A stretch of 20,858 bases of DNA from Anaeroplasma sp902783745 (GTDB lineage: Bacteria > Bacillota_I > Bacilli_A > Acholeplasmatales > Anaeroplasmataceae): positions 1-20,858 of the forward strand of contig CAMOKL010000023.1 of NCBI GenBank assembly GCA_946617655.1, read 5' to 3'. The notes under the pieces were generated by a model. That model ran no database searches. It saw only the letters and a program-made list of their open reading frames with translations, and was not told where the DNA came from. This document shows positions 7,988 through 14,960 of the stretch, one piece after another (positions within the stretch are counted from its first letter, which is position 1; every line of letters starts with the position of its first letter). The translations under genes were made by a program, and so were the position numbers.

Positions 7988-8613
7988 AATATTCTACCTA
8001 ATCTAATATGTGTTGCCCCCATCTTTATAGCATCCTTATAATCATTACTCATACCCATAGATAAATATGGTAATTTAATATTAAAATCTTTTTCTACTTT
8101 ATCTCTTACTAATCTTAAAGATTCAAATTGCTTTAAAATATCATCATCTGTATCATTTTTAATAGCCATCATCATAAATCCACATACATTAATATTTTTA
8201 AGCTTTAATACTTCTTCCATAAAAGAATTAATTTCCATATATGGTACACCATTCTTATTCTCTTCTAGGTTAATTGAAACCTCTATGAAGCAATTTAATG
8301 GTGTATTTCTTTTCTTATCAATTATTTTTGCAAGTTCAATTGAATCAAGCGATTCTAAATAATCAATTTTATCAATTACCTTTAATGCTTTATTTCTTTG
8401 TAGATGTCCTATAAAATGCCATTCAATATCAGAATAATCCTTAAGATTTTCATATTTTTCTAAGAATGGCTCTACTCTATTTTCACCAAATATCTTAATA
8501 TTATGCTTATATAATTCTTTCATCTCATCTGATGAAACATATTTTGTTGCGGCAACAATTTTAACATTACTTGGAATTGTTTTTATAAATTCATCAATAT
8601 CATTTCTTAGCAT
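7969..8613 (-). CDS. yggS: YggS/YlmE family pyridoxal phosphate homeostasis protein
   Basis: Single-domain TIM-barrel protein that binds pyridoxal 5'-phosphate without a known catalytic reaction and buffers cellular PLP and amino-acid/keto-acid pools. The 214-residue length is typical. Lys24 in VAATKYV is the Schiff-base lysine; other family blocks are FGENRVEP, WHFIGHLQRNK, LSMGMSNDYKDAI and THIRLGR. The ATG at 8613 is preceded by AGGAAG at good spacing. It is the first gene of a five-gene unit starting from a palindrome-bearing promoter, and is equivalent by context to ylmE of Bacillus. Confidence 0.93.
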   Translation of the reverse strand: MLRNDIDEFIKTIPSNVKIVAATKYVSSDEMKELYKHNIKIFGENRVEPFLEKYENLKDYSDIEWHFIGHLQRNKALKVIDKIDYLESLDSIELAKIIDKKRNTPLNCFIEVSINLEENKNGVPYMEINSFMEEVLKLKNINVCGFMMMAIKNDTDDDILKQFESLRLVRDKVEKDFNIKLPYLSMGMSNDYKDAIKMGATHIRLGRILWNMMN

Positions 8614-8639
8614 AATTTCACTTCCTAAACTATGCTTTT

Positions 8640-8645
8640 ATTATA
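8640..8645 (-). promoter_or_regulatory. Extended -10 promoter for the yggS unit
   Basis: TATAAT on the minus strand preceded by TGT, forming an extended -10 (TGnTATAAT), 27 bases upstream of the yggS ATG. The -35 is weak (TTTTAT at 17-base spacing), as extended -10 promoters tolerate. An 18-bp palindrome fills the spacer and overlaps the -10. Confidence 0.6.
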
Positions 8646-8661
8646 ACATTTATAAATGTTA
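8644..8661. repeat. 18-bp perfect palindrome over the yggS promoter
   Basis: TAACATTTATAAATGTTA is a perfect palindrome located just upstream of, and touching, the -10 element. It is a candidate operator. It also lies between the terminator of the upstream transporter gene and yggS. No T-run follows it in the minus direction. Confidence 0.45.
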
Positions 8662-8668
8662 AATAAAA

Positions 8669-8696
8669 GATAAAAACACAAGCCTAAGCCTGTGTT
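8669..8696 (-). terminator. Terminator of the QueT-type transporter gene, overlapping its stop codon
   Basis: Minus-strand arms ACACAGGC and GCTTGTGT pair over 8 bp with one G-U wobble around the loop TTAG, followed by TTTTTATCTTTT. The stop codon TAG forms part of the loop, so the 5' arm is coding. Confidence 0.85.
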
Positions 8697-9658
8697 GTAG
8701 TATCTTCTATATTAGAATCTTTTATTTCATTTGATTTTGTTTTTTTATTCAAAATATAATTAATCAATGCATAAATTACTAATATTCCAATATAAACCAT
8801 AAATCCGTAAAAATATGGACATGTCATAACATAATCATATTTTATACCAATAAATACAAAAGGAATAAAGAATAATAATGCGTTTACAATTAATATAATA
8901 AGCTTAAGCTTATTCTTTAATACAAATGATAAAACAGTATATGATATAGAAAAAGCTATTACCATAATAGGAATATAATAACCTTCTCTTACAAGATCAA
9001 GCATTGTTGTATTAGTATAGCCATCGCTACTAAATACTTGATATATAGGATATGCAATAAATAAAATTATACCTAATGCTCCTAAAGAAAAAGAAATTGC
9101 ATTATTTAAATTAAATATATTAGATTTTTCTTCTTTTTTAACATCAAATTCTAATAATGTAACAATTGCATCATTTTTAGATAAACCTATAAATAAAGGT
9201 ACACCTACTAAATATAATACTACTGCTTCACCAAATCCAACTGTTAATACATTATACCAAAATACTAATGGTTCAAACATATCAAATGCAATACCTAATT
9301 CTATTGATACAATAAAAGCATTTGATATAACAGGAAGAATAGATGCAATAATTAATTTCATTAATGATGATATATTTAATTTTTTAATAAATATCATTGG
9401 TATTAATGCGATTGTTGTTGCAAGAGTACCAAACAGCATATCATACCATCCAAGGCTTGATGTTGTATTTGCGATAAAGCAACCTATAATTAACGCAGGT
9501 ATAAATTTAGGATTAAATACTGCAATAAGAATTAATACTTCACTTAATCTAAATTGTATAGCTCCATATGAAATTGGTGCTAATATCCATGTTAGTACAG
9601 CATATAAAGCGGCTATAATTGCTGACTCGCAAATTAGCTTAATAGATATTTTTTTCAT
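8684..9658 (-). CDS. queT: QueT-type ECF S-component with extra C-terminal membrane domain
   Basis: Membrane protein whose first ~165 residues match QueT, the substrate-binding subunit of an energy-coupling-factor transporter thought to import a queuosine precursor. Signature blocks are FRLSEVLILIAVFNPKFIPAL, GCFIANTTSSLGWYDMLFGTLAT and FGEAVVLYLVGVPLF. QueT proteins are normally about 165 residues; this one is 324 because of a charged linker followed by four more hydrophobic segments (about 187-208, 227-247, 251-272, 282-304) and a polar tail. I do not recognise the added domain. Two ATGs, at 9664 and 9658, are possible; GGTG lies right against the first, so the second has normal spacing. 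It appears to be transcribed alone. The ATPase and T subunits are not in the window. Confidence 0.8.
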   Translation of the reverse strand: MKKISIKLICESAIIAALYAVLTWILAPISYGAIQFRLSEVLILIAVFNPKFIPALIIGCFIANTTSSLGWYDMLFGTLATTIALIPMIFIKKLNISSLMKLIIASILPVISNAFIVSIELGIAFDMFEPLVFWYNVLTVGFGEAVVLYLVGVPLFIGLSKNDAIVTLLEFDVKKEEKSNIFNLNNAISFSLGALGIILFIAYPIYQVFSSDGYTNTTMLDLVREGYYIPIMVIAFSISYTVLSFVLKNKLKLIILIVNALLFFIPFVFIGIKYDYVMTCPYFYGFMVYIGILVIYALINYILNKKTKSNEIKDSNIEDTTTQA

Positions 9659-9691
9659 TTTCATTCACCTTTTACTTACTAGACAAATAAT

Positions 9692-9719
9692 ATTTTATAA
9701 TATTTTAAAATTTTTTCAA
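9692..9719 (-). promoter_or_regulatory. Possible promoter for the QueT-type gene
   Basis: Minus-strand -35 TTGAAA (9714-9719) and -10 TAAAAT (9692-9697), spacing 16. It lies between the strong hairpin terminator and the gene, so the gene could be transcribed independently of the upstream leader. The AT-rich context limits confidence. Confidence 0.4.
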
Positions 9720-9725
9720 TAAGAT

Positions 9726-9753
9726 AAAAGAGGACCAAAAGTGGTCCTCTTTT
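9726..9753 (-). terminator. Strong 12-bp hairpin terminator, probably bidirectional
   Basis: Perfect arms AAAAGAGGACCA and TGGTCCTCTTTT around a 4-base loop, with T-rich sequence on the 3' side in both directions. It ends transcription from the ridA side, or acts as a conditional terminator in the leader of the QueT-type gene. It is the most stable simple hairpin in the window. Confidence 0.9.
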
Positions 9754-9855
9754 ACCTTAAATTGGGAGAGTTATAGTTTGCTTATGAAAAAGTTTATCTA
9801 TCTTTGTAGGGAGTATACGATAGACGTCTTTCTTATAAGACACTTGTATTATAAA
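9740..9855 (-). ncRNA. Possible small RNA or leader RNA upstream of the QueT-type gene
   Basis: A TATAAT lies on the minus strand at about 9849-9854, about 100 bases before the terminator hairpin. The sequence between is less AT-rich than other gaps and can fold: GTCTT/AAGAC around ATAAGA near 9824-9840, and TCTATC/GATAGA around 9798-9826. It contains no ORF and no known riboswitch signature that I can recognise. It could be a riboswitch-like leader (promoter, fold, terminator, transporter gene), a free sRNA, or merely the 3' untranslated region of the ridA operon. I cannot choose between these. Confidence 0.3.
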
Positions 9856-9892
9856 GTCTAAAATACATATAAATTTGTTTTATTTATGGGAA

Positions 9893-9915
9893 AAAATGTA
9901 AAAAACGTTTACACT
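9893..9915 (-). terminator. Weak terminator after ridA
   Basis: Minus-strand arms TGTAAA and TTTACA with a short CGTTT loop followed by six Ts, starting about 20 bases after the ridA stop. The stem is short and AT-rich, so read-through to the stronger hairpin at 9726-9753 is likely. Confidence 0.45.
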
Positions 9916-9931
9916 TTTTTATGTATTTTTT

Positions 9932-10303
9932 TTATAGTTCTGCAATAACTTCTATTTCTATTAATGAGTTTTTAGGTAAAGCTTTTACCTCAACGCAGCT
10001 TCTTGCAGGATTTGAAATAAAATATGTTTCATATATTTTATTTACTATAGAAAAATTATTTAAATCTGTTAAGAATACAGTAGTCTTAATAACCTTAGAT
10101 GCATCTCCTCCTGCTTCTTTAACAATTTCTAATACATTTTTAAAAGCTTGATTAGCTTGCCATTCTATATCGTTATTATCAATATTCCCTGTTTCTGGGT
10201 TAATTGCGATTTGTCCTGCGGTAAATAATAAATTACCACTTATATATCCTTGGCTATATGGTCCTATAGCCTTTGGAGCTTTATTTGTTGATATTTTCTT
10301 CAT
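9932..10303 (-). CDS. ridA: RidA family reactive imine/enamine deaminase
   Basis: Hydrolyses reactive 2-imino/2-amino acid intermediates such as 2-aminoacrylate released by PLP enzymes, protecting other PLP enzymes from damage. The 123-residue length is typical for this trimeric cytosolic family. Signature residues are GPYSQ at 14-18, the Arg101 of NPARSCVEV that contacts substrate carboxylate, and Glu117 near the C-terminus (LIEIEVIAEL). The ATG at 10303 has GAGG upstream and lies 23 bases inside the upstream S-component gene. It is the last gene of the metF-metH unit; cysteine and methionine metabolism produces such imines, so the pairing makes sense but is inferred. Confidence 0.95.
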   Translation of the reverse strand: MKKISTNKAPKAIGPYSQGYISGNLLFTAGQIAINPETGNIDNNDIEWQANQAFKNVLEIVKEAGGDASKVIKTTVFLTDLNNFSIVNKIYETYFISNPARSCVEVKALPKNSLIEIEVIAEL

Positions 10304-10889
10304 TTCTAATTTCCTCTTCTCTTACCTTAATTTCTATATTTTTATTTTTAAATGTTGTACCTAAATTATTTATAGGCTCTTGTTGTAATAGATTTTCCAT
10401 TAATCTATTCATATTAATTACAATAGGCTTATATAGTAATATTACTGTTACTAATGAGGTTACTACTAATATTAATTCAAATGGAATATCTGCGATTAAA
10501 TATGGTATAAATTTAACATTAAAATATACTATATTAAATGGAATATATGCCCATGAATATAAAATACATGCTAAAGCACTTCCTAGTGCTTGTATATATT
10601 CATTTTTATTTCTTAATAAATAGCCAAATAGTAATGCAATAAATAATCCAATAAATTGTGGAATCATAATAAATGGTGTTAATGACCCCATAACTATATT
10701 ATCTAATAATACATGTATTGAAATAATTAATGTTCCATATCCAACACCTACTGTTGCCCCATAGCAACAAACAAGTAAAAATGTTAATTGAACATTAGGG
10801 ATTACTGTCAATATTTCTTCTTGTGCAAAAAGTATTGCAGCTAAGGATACTACTATGGCAAGCATTTTAATATTAATCTTTTTCACCAT
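10281..10889 (-). CDS. ECF transporter S-component, probable cobalamin specificity by context
   Basis: Small integral membrane protein of 202 residues with about six hydrophobic segments (roughly 8-24, 33-50, 52-68, 72-92, 100-120, 132-154) and a charged 48-residue C-terminal tail. The layout is that of energy-coupling-factor S-components, which bind a vitamin and dock on a shared ATPase-T module encoded elsewhere. Its position in an operon with cobalamin-dependent methionine synthase and two transcobalamin-like beta-domain proteins points to vitamin B12 or a related corrinoid as substrate; the sequence alone does not prove this. The start is the ATG at 10889 with GGGAGG upstream, overlapping the preceding gene by 7 bases. 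The long polar tail is unusual for an S-component. Confidence 0.72.
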   Translation of the reverse strand: MVKKINIKMLAIVVSLAAILFAQEEILTVIPNVQLTFLLVCCYGATVGVGYGTLIISIHVLLDNIVMGSLTPFIMIPQFIGLFIALLFGYLLRNKNEYIQALGSALACILYSWAYIPFNIVYFNVKFIPYLIADIPFELILVVTSLVTVILLYKPIVINMNRLMENLLQQEPINNLGTTFKNKNIEIKVREEEIRNEENINK

Positions 10890-11281
10890 ATAGCTTCCTC
10901 CCTAAATAAGATCAAATCACCATCTATTAAAGGAATAGATGATATTCCAACCTGTGAATAAATATTATTAACATATATTGAAATATATGTTTTTGTAAAA
11001 TCTGTTTTAATATCATCTATATCATATATTATTTTTCCATACATTGAATCCTCATATCTTACCTGATAATTAGTAATAAGAATTCCAAATAATGTATCTT
11101 CTTCTACAAAATCAAATTGTTTTTCTGATAATACTTTTTTATCTATGTCTTCTAATACTATAGTTATCTTACCTAAGCTATCATTCTTTTTAACTAATAA
11201 GCTTTTATAAAGAAAAAGAGATGATATTGCGATACCAATTAATAATACACATAATGTAATTTTAAATGATAATTTTTGCAT
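10883..11281 (-). CDS. Membrane-anchored DUF4430 (transcobalamin-like beta domain) protein
   Basis: 132-residue protein with one N-terminal hydrophobic segment (about 7-27), probably an uncleaved anchor since no lipobox Cys follows, then a single extracytoplasmic domain at about 36-132. The segment pattern LFGILITNYQVRYEDSMYGKII, then YISIYVNN, then PLIDGDLILFRE, matches the DUF4430 fold (PF14478, the transcobalamin C-terminal-like domain). The same domain occurs in the lipoprotein encoded 22 bases upstream. It probably sits on the outer face of the membrane next to the S-component encoded just downstream, whose start overlaps its stop, and may hand over or help bind substrate. The start is supported by GAGGTGAT before the ATG. 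Confidence 0.7.
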   Translation of the reverse strand: MQKLSFKITLCVLLIGIAISSLFLYKSLLVKKNDSLGKITIVLEDIDKKVLSEKQFDFVEEDTLFGILITNYQVRYEDSMYGKIIYDIDDIKTDFTKTYISIYVNNIYSQVGISSIPLIDGDLILFREEAIW

Positions 11282-11303
11282 AATATCACCTCTTAATTAG
11301 TTA

Positions 11304-12572
11304 TTAAGCAAATAAGTAGAATGCTTTTTGTTTATCTCTTTGAATCTTATAAGAAACTAAACCAGCATATACCTGATTAGTTGACATATTTGTTCCTTCA
11401 TCAGTTGTATAAACTTTTACTAAATTAGTAGTCTCATCATAGAAGTTATCAATAATATATTCAACTAAATCTAAACCTTCAACTTCATAATCACTTTCTC
11501 TTGGATTCACATTTAATGCTGCAAAATCAATTAACTGTAAAGCATTTGAAGTACAATTAGATTCATCTCTTCTGTTTAAGACATCTAATATTGTATAATG
11601 GTATTTATCATATGGTGCAAGTGCTGCAATCTGCCAAGCAAGTCCATCAATTCCATATTGATCTGATGCTAATTGTGCATCTTTAACTAATGTTTTTAAA
11701 TTATCAGATGTTAAATCAAGTCCATATGCAGGTGCAATTTCAAATGGTGTTACATATTGACTATATTGTGTTGAAATAGAATCGATATGCTCTTTATAAA
11801 CTTCACTAAATGAAGAAAGATCATATCCTAAAGCCTTAGCAGTCCAATAATATTTACCATAATTAGCACCAGATAATGTAGATAAATCTACATTTTCAAT
11901 AGATTCCTTTAAATCAGCCTTTATAATAGATTGATCATATGAAAAATCATATAAATTATCAGTTAAAGCATTTATTGTCATATATGTCCAATAATCACTT
12001 GATGCATATGTAGTATCATTTTTAATACAATTAGGTAGTTCATTTTTTAAATATGAATAAATAATTTTATCTACTAAAATATCAGTTGCATCTAATTGTC
12101 CACCATATTCAACAGTATTAAGGCATTGTACTTCAAATTCAATTGCATCTCCATTTTTAATCTCATAGCTTGATGCTCCAACGTCTGCAGGTTTTCCATT
12201 TACATTAAATGCAAGATAATAATTATTATCAATTACTGAACCTGCAATAGATTTTATAAATAATCCATATTGAGAATCCTCGCTTATAACTTCATATCCA
12301 GCATTTTCAATATCTGATATTATTGAATTTGATCCTTCTACTGTAGATAATTCTAAGCTATCGAGTAAAACTTCTCCATCAATATCTTTTACTGTTACAG
12401 TATAATTTGCAATTACAGGATCTTCTTCTGTAGTTGTAACACTAGTTGTTACAGTTGATGTTATAGTTGTTGTTACATCATTTGAACCTGATGTTGTTGT
12501 ACCACTCTTAGTACAAGAAGCTAAAGCTAATACACTTCCAGCTAAAGCAAATAAAATAACTTTCTTTTTCAT
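11304..12572 (-). CDS. Transcobalamin/intrinsic factor-like lipoprotein (DUF4430 plus helical domain)
   Basis: Secreted, lipid-anchored protein of 422 residues. The signal peptide ends in a lipobox LASC with Cys20, followed by a Thr/Ser-rich linker (21-50), a DUF4430 beta domain (about 55-152, with YYLAFNVNGKPADVG and IKNGDAIEFEV), and a mostly helical domain (about 160-420) ending in MSTNQVYAGLVSYKI, a pattern seen in bacterial alpha/alpha-toroid, prenyltransferase-like repeats. Mammalian intrinsic factor and transcobalamin have an alpha/alpha barrel followed by this beta domain and clamp B12 between them; here the order is reversed. Directly downstream of metH, with membrane partners following, it is most likely the corrinoid-capturing component. 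Binding is inferred, not shown by motif. Confidence 0.75.
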   Translation of the reverse strand: MKKKVILFALAGSVLALASCTKSGTTTSGSNDVTTTITSTVTTSVTTTEEDPVIANYTVTVKDIDGEVLLDSLELSTVEGSNSIISDIENAGYEVISEDSQYGLFIKSIAGSVIDNNYYLAFNVNGKPADVGASSYEIKNGDAIEFEVQCLNTVEYGGQLDATDILVDKIIYSYLKNELPNCIKNDTTYASSDYWTYMTINALTDNLYDFSYDQSIIKADLKESIENVDLSTLSGANYGKYYWTAKALGYDLSSFSEVYKEHIDSISTQYSQYVTPFEIAPAYGLDLTSDNLKTLVKDAQLASDQYGIDGLAWQIAALAPYDKYHYTILDVLNRRDESNCTSNALQLIDFAALNVNPRESDYEVEGLDLVEYIIDNFYDETTNLVKVYTTDEGTNMSTNQVYAGLVSYKIQRDKQKAFYLFA

Positions 12573-12593
12573 AATAATTCTCTTTTCTTCCTT

Positions 12594-14960
12594 TTAATAC
12601 TTTTTAATAATTCCTTTTTCAATCAAATCCTCAATCATAGTAACAAGCTCTAACGCATCATCACTATAATAATCAGCATTGATTTCTTTTGCGATATCCT
12701 TTGTTACAACAGCACCGCCAACAAATATCTTTGCCTTACATCCTATTTCTCTTAAAGCTTTTATAGTATTTTCCATTTCAATTACTGTTGTTGTCATTAA
12801 AGCGGATAATCCTATAACTATAGGATGATATTTATTATAAGCATCTAAAACAGCTTCTATAGGTGTATCCTTACCTAAATCAATAACATTATAGCCATAT
12901 GATTCTAATACAACCTTACAAATGTTTTTACCGATATCATGTACATCGCCTTTTACGGTGCACATAACTATATCGCCTTTAGATTTTGATTGATCCTTTG
13001 GAAATTTTTCTGATATTACACTAAATGCTAATTTTGCAGCCTCAGCAGATGCAATAAGCTGTGGTAGATATAATGTACCCTTAGAATAGTCATCTCCAAC
13101 TTTTCCTAAAGCCTTAATTAAAATATCATTAATAACATACATTGCGTCATGTGATTCTAATTCTTTTAGTGTAAGATTCTTTATCTCATTTTTTAATCCA
13201 CGACATACTGCGTCAAATAACGTTAATTCACCAATGTGTTGTTTTTCTTCTTTTGGGCCGTTTGATACAAAGGTGTTTTGAATAACAACGTTATTATATT
13301 TATTAATATATGTCATTGAACCTTCATCACGATTTAATAATACATTTGTTGCATCAATTGTACCCATCATTTCATTATCACTTGGATTCATAATAGGCAT
13401 ATTTAATCCAGCAAATATAGCCATAGCTAAGAAATTCTTATTAAGCATTCCTCTATTTGGTAATCCAAATGAAACATTTGAAACACCAAGACATGTTTTA
13501 ACACCTAAGCTTCTTACAAGAGTTAAACCTTTTAAAGTTTCTTGTACTAAAGGCTGTTCACTTGATGCGGTAAGAACTAATGTATCAATAATAATTCTTT
13601 CCTTTGGAATACCATATTCGCTTGCTCTTTTAATAATTCTTTTTGCAATTTCAAATCTTTCTTCTGCAGTTTTTGGTACACCATGCTCATCAAGAGCAAG
13701 ACCAACTACACAAGCACCATATTTTTTTGCAATAGGGAATACTCTATCCATAACAGCTTCCTCACCATTAACTGAGTTAATAATAGGAATACCATTATAA
13801 TATCTACATCCCATCTCTAATGCTTCTTTATTTGATGAATCAATTTGTAATGGAGCTTGGCAATATTCCTGAATCTTTGGTACAACATTTTTCATGTTTG
13901 TAACCTCATCAGTCTTAGGTACACCTAAGTTTAAATCTAAAACCTTTGCGCCATTATCAACTTGCTTTATTGCTTCTTCAACTAAATAATCGAAATTACC
14001 ATTAATAATCATTTCCTTAAGCTTCTTTTTACCTGTTGGGTTTAATCTTTCACCACAACAAATAACACCATCAATTTCAACTAATTCAGTTGATGAATTA
14101 ACTAATGTCTTATAAGGATTATTTTTCTTATTAATAGTATTTGTTCTATATTTAGCTAATAAATCAATAAATTCAGGTGTTGTACCGCAGCATCCACCAA
14201 CAATAGAAACACCTTCATTTACATATCTTCCCATTTGACGGAAGAATTCTTCTTTTTCCATTGCATAATAAGTTTTACCATTCTTAATTTGAGGTAAATC
14301 TCTATTAGGTTGAATTAATATTGGCTTATGACTACAATTAATCATACGTATGATAACATCACCTAATGCATCAGGACCAAGTCCACAGTTACATCCTAAC
14401 GCATCAACACCTAAACCTTCTAATGTATTTACAACAATTTCAGGTGTAGAACCTGTTAAAGTTCTTCCTGTTTTATCAAAAGTCATTGTCGCAAAACAAG
14501 GCTTATCTGTGTTTTCCTTTACCGCAAGTATTGCAGCTTTTATCTCATATAAATCTGAAAATGTCTCAAGAATATATCCATCAACCTTATCTCTTGATAA
14601 TAATACAACTTCCTTAAATGCTTCATATGCCTCATCAAATGTTAACATACCAATAGGCTTTAACATTTGACCTGTAGGACCAATATCAAACATAACATTC
14701 TTTCCTGCAGCTAAAGCGTTATCTATTGCGGCATCAATTACTTCTTTTAGGCTATATTTTCCATGATATTTTAATCTATTAACACCAAATGTATTAGTAG
14801 TTATAAAATCCGCAGAACTATAAGCCTTATGAATTGCTTTGATATCTTCTTTTGCTTCAATATTTAAATCGGCACCCTTATTCATATCAAGGCCTCTTGC
14901 CTCAAGCTCAGAACCCATACCACCATCAAAAATAAGAATATTCTTATCTAGTTGTAGCAT
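12594..14960 (-). CDS. metH: Cobalamin-dependent methionine synthase lacking the activation domain
   Basis: Transfers the methyl group of methyl-tetrahydrofolate through bound cobalamin to homocysteine, making methionine. The 788-residue product has a homocysteine-binding barrel (1-~275) with zinc ligands Cys192 (CNCGLGP), Cys257 and Cys258 (VGGCCGT), a pterin-binding domain (~290-565), a helical cap (~585-660) and a B12-binding Rossmann domain (~662-788) with the DxHxxG motif GDVHDIG, where His674 is the axial ligand. The C-terminal AdoMet/reactivation domain present in the ~1200-residue E. coli enzyme is absent; the overlapping upstream gene encodes it. The start is the ATG at 14960 with AAGGGA upstream and a 13-base overlap. 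Confidence 0.96.
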   Translation of the reverse strand: MLQLDKNILIFDGGMGSELEARGLDMNKGADLNIEAKEDIKAIHKAYSSADFITTNTFGVNRLKYHGKYSLKEVIDAAIDNALAAGKNVMFDIGPTGQMLKPIGMLTFDEAYEAFKEVVLLSRDKVDGYILETFSDLYEIKAAILAVKENTDKPCFATMTFDKTGRTLTGSTPEIVVNTLEGLGVDALGCNCGLGPDALGDVIIRMINCSHKPILIQPNRDLPQIKNGKTYYAMEKEEFFRQMGRYVNEGVSIVGGCCGTTPEFIDLLAKYRTNTINKKNNPYKTLVNSSTELVEIDGVICCGERLNPTGKKKLKEMIINGNFDYLVEEAIKQVDNGAKVLDLNLGVPKTDEVTNMKNVVPKIQEYCQAPLQIDSSNKEALEMGCRYYNGIPIINSVNGEEAVMDRVFPIAKKYGACVVGLALDEHGVPKTAEERFEIAKRIIKRASEYGIPKERIIIDTLVLTASSEQPLVQETLKGLTLVRSLGVKTCLGVSNVSFGLPNRGMLNKNFLAMAIFAGLNMPIMNPSDNEMMGTIDATNVLLNRDEGSMTYINKYNNVVIQNTFVSNGPKEEKQHIGELTLFDAVCRGLKNEIKNLTLKELESHDAMYVINDILIKALGKVGDDYSKGTLYLPQLIASAEAAKLAFSVISEKFPKDQSKSKGDIVMCTVKGDVHDIGKNICKVVLESYGYNVIDLGKDTPIEAVLDAYNKYHPIVIGLSALMTTTVIEMENTIKALREIGCKAKIFVGGAVVTKDIAKEINADYYSDDALELVTMIEDLIEKGIIKKY

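Noticed and set aside
9740..9855. SRP RNA, 6S RNA or preQ1 class I/II aptamer
   Set aside because: No GGAAGCAGC-type SRP loop, no long 6S-like hairpin and no preQ1 core sequence could be found by eye.
9893..9915. Catabolite-response (cre-like) site TGTAAACGTTTT after ridA
   Set aside because: It lacks the conserved 3' C, is located downstream of a gene rather than at a promoter, and is explained as a weak terminator stem.
9921..10623. Plus-strand frames opposite ridA and the S-component gene
   Set aside because: Hydrophobic shadow translations of real genes; no promoter or ribosome site.
14350..14670. Plus-strand frame opposite metH
   Set aside because: Opposite the zinc-binding homocysteine domain of metH, which is clearly coding.
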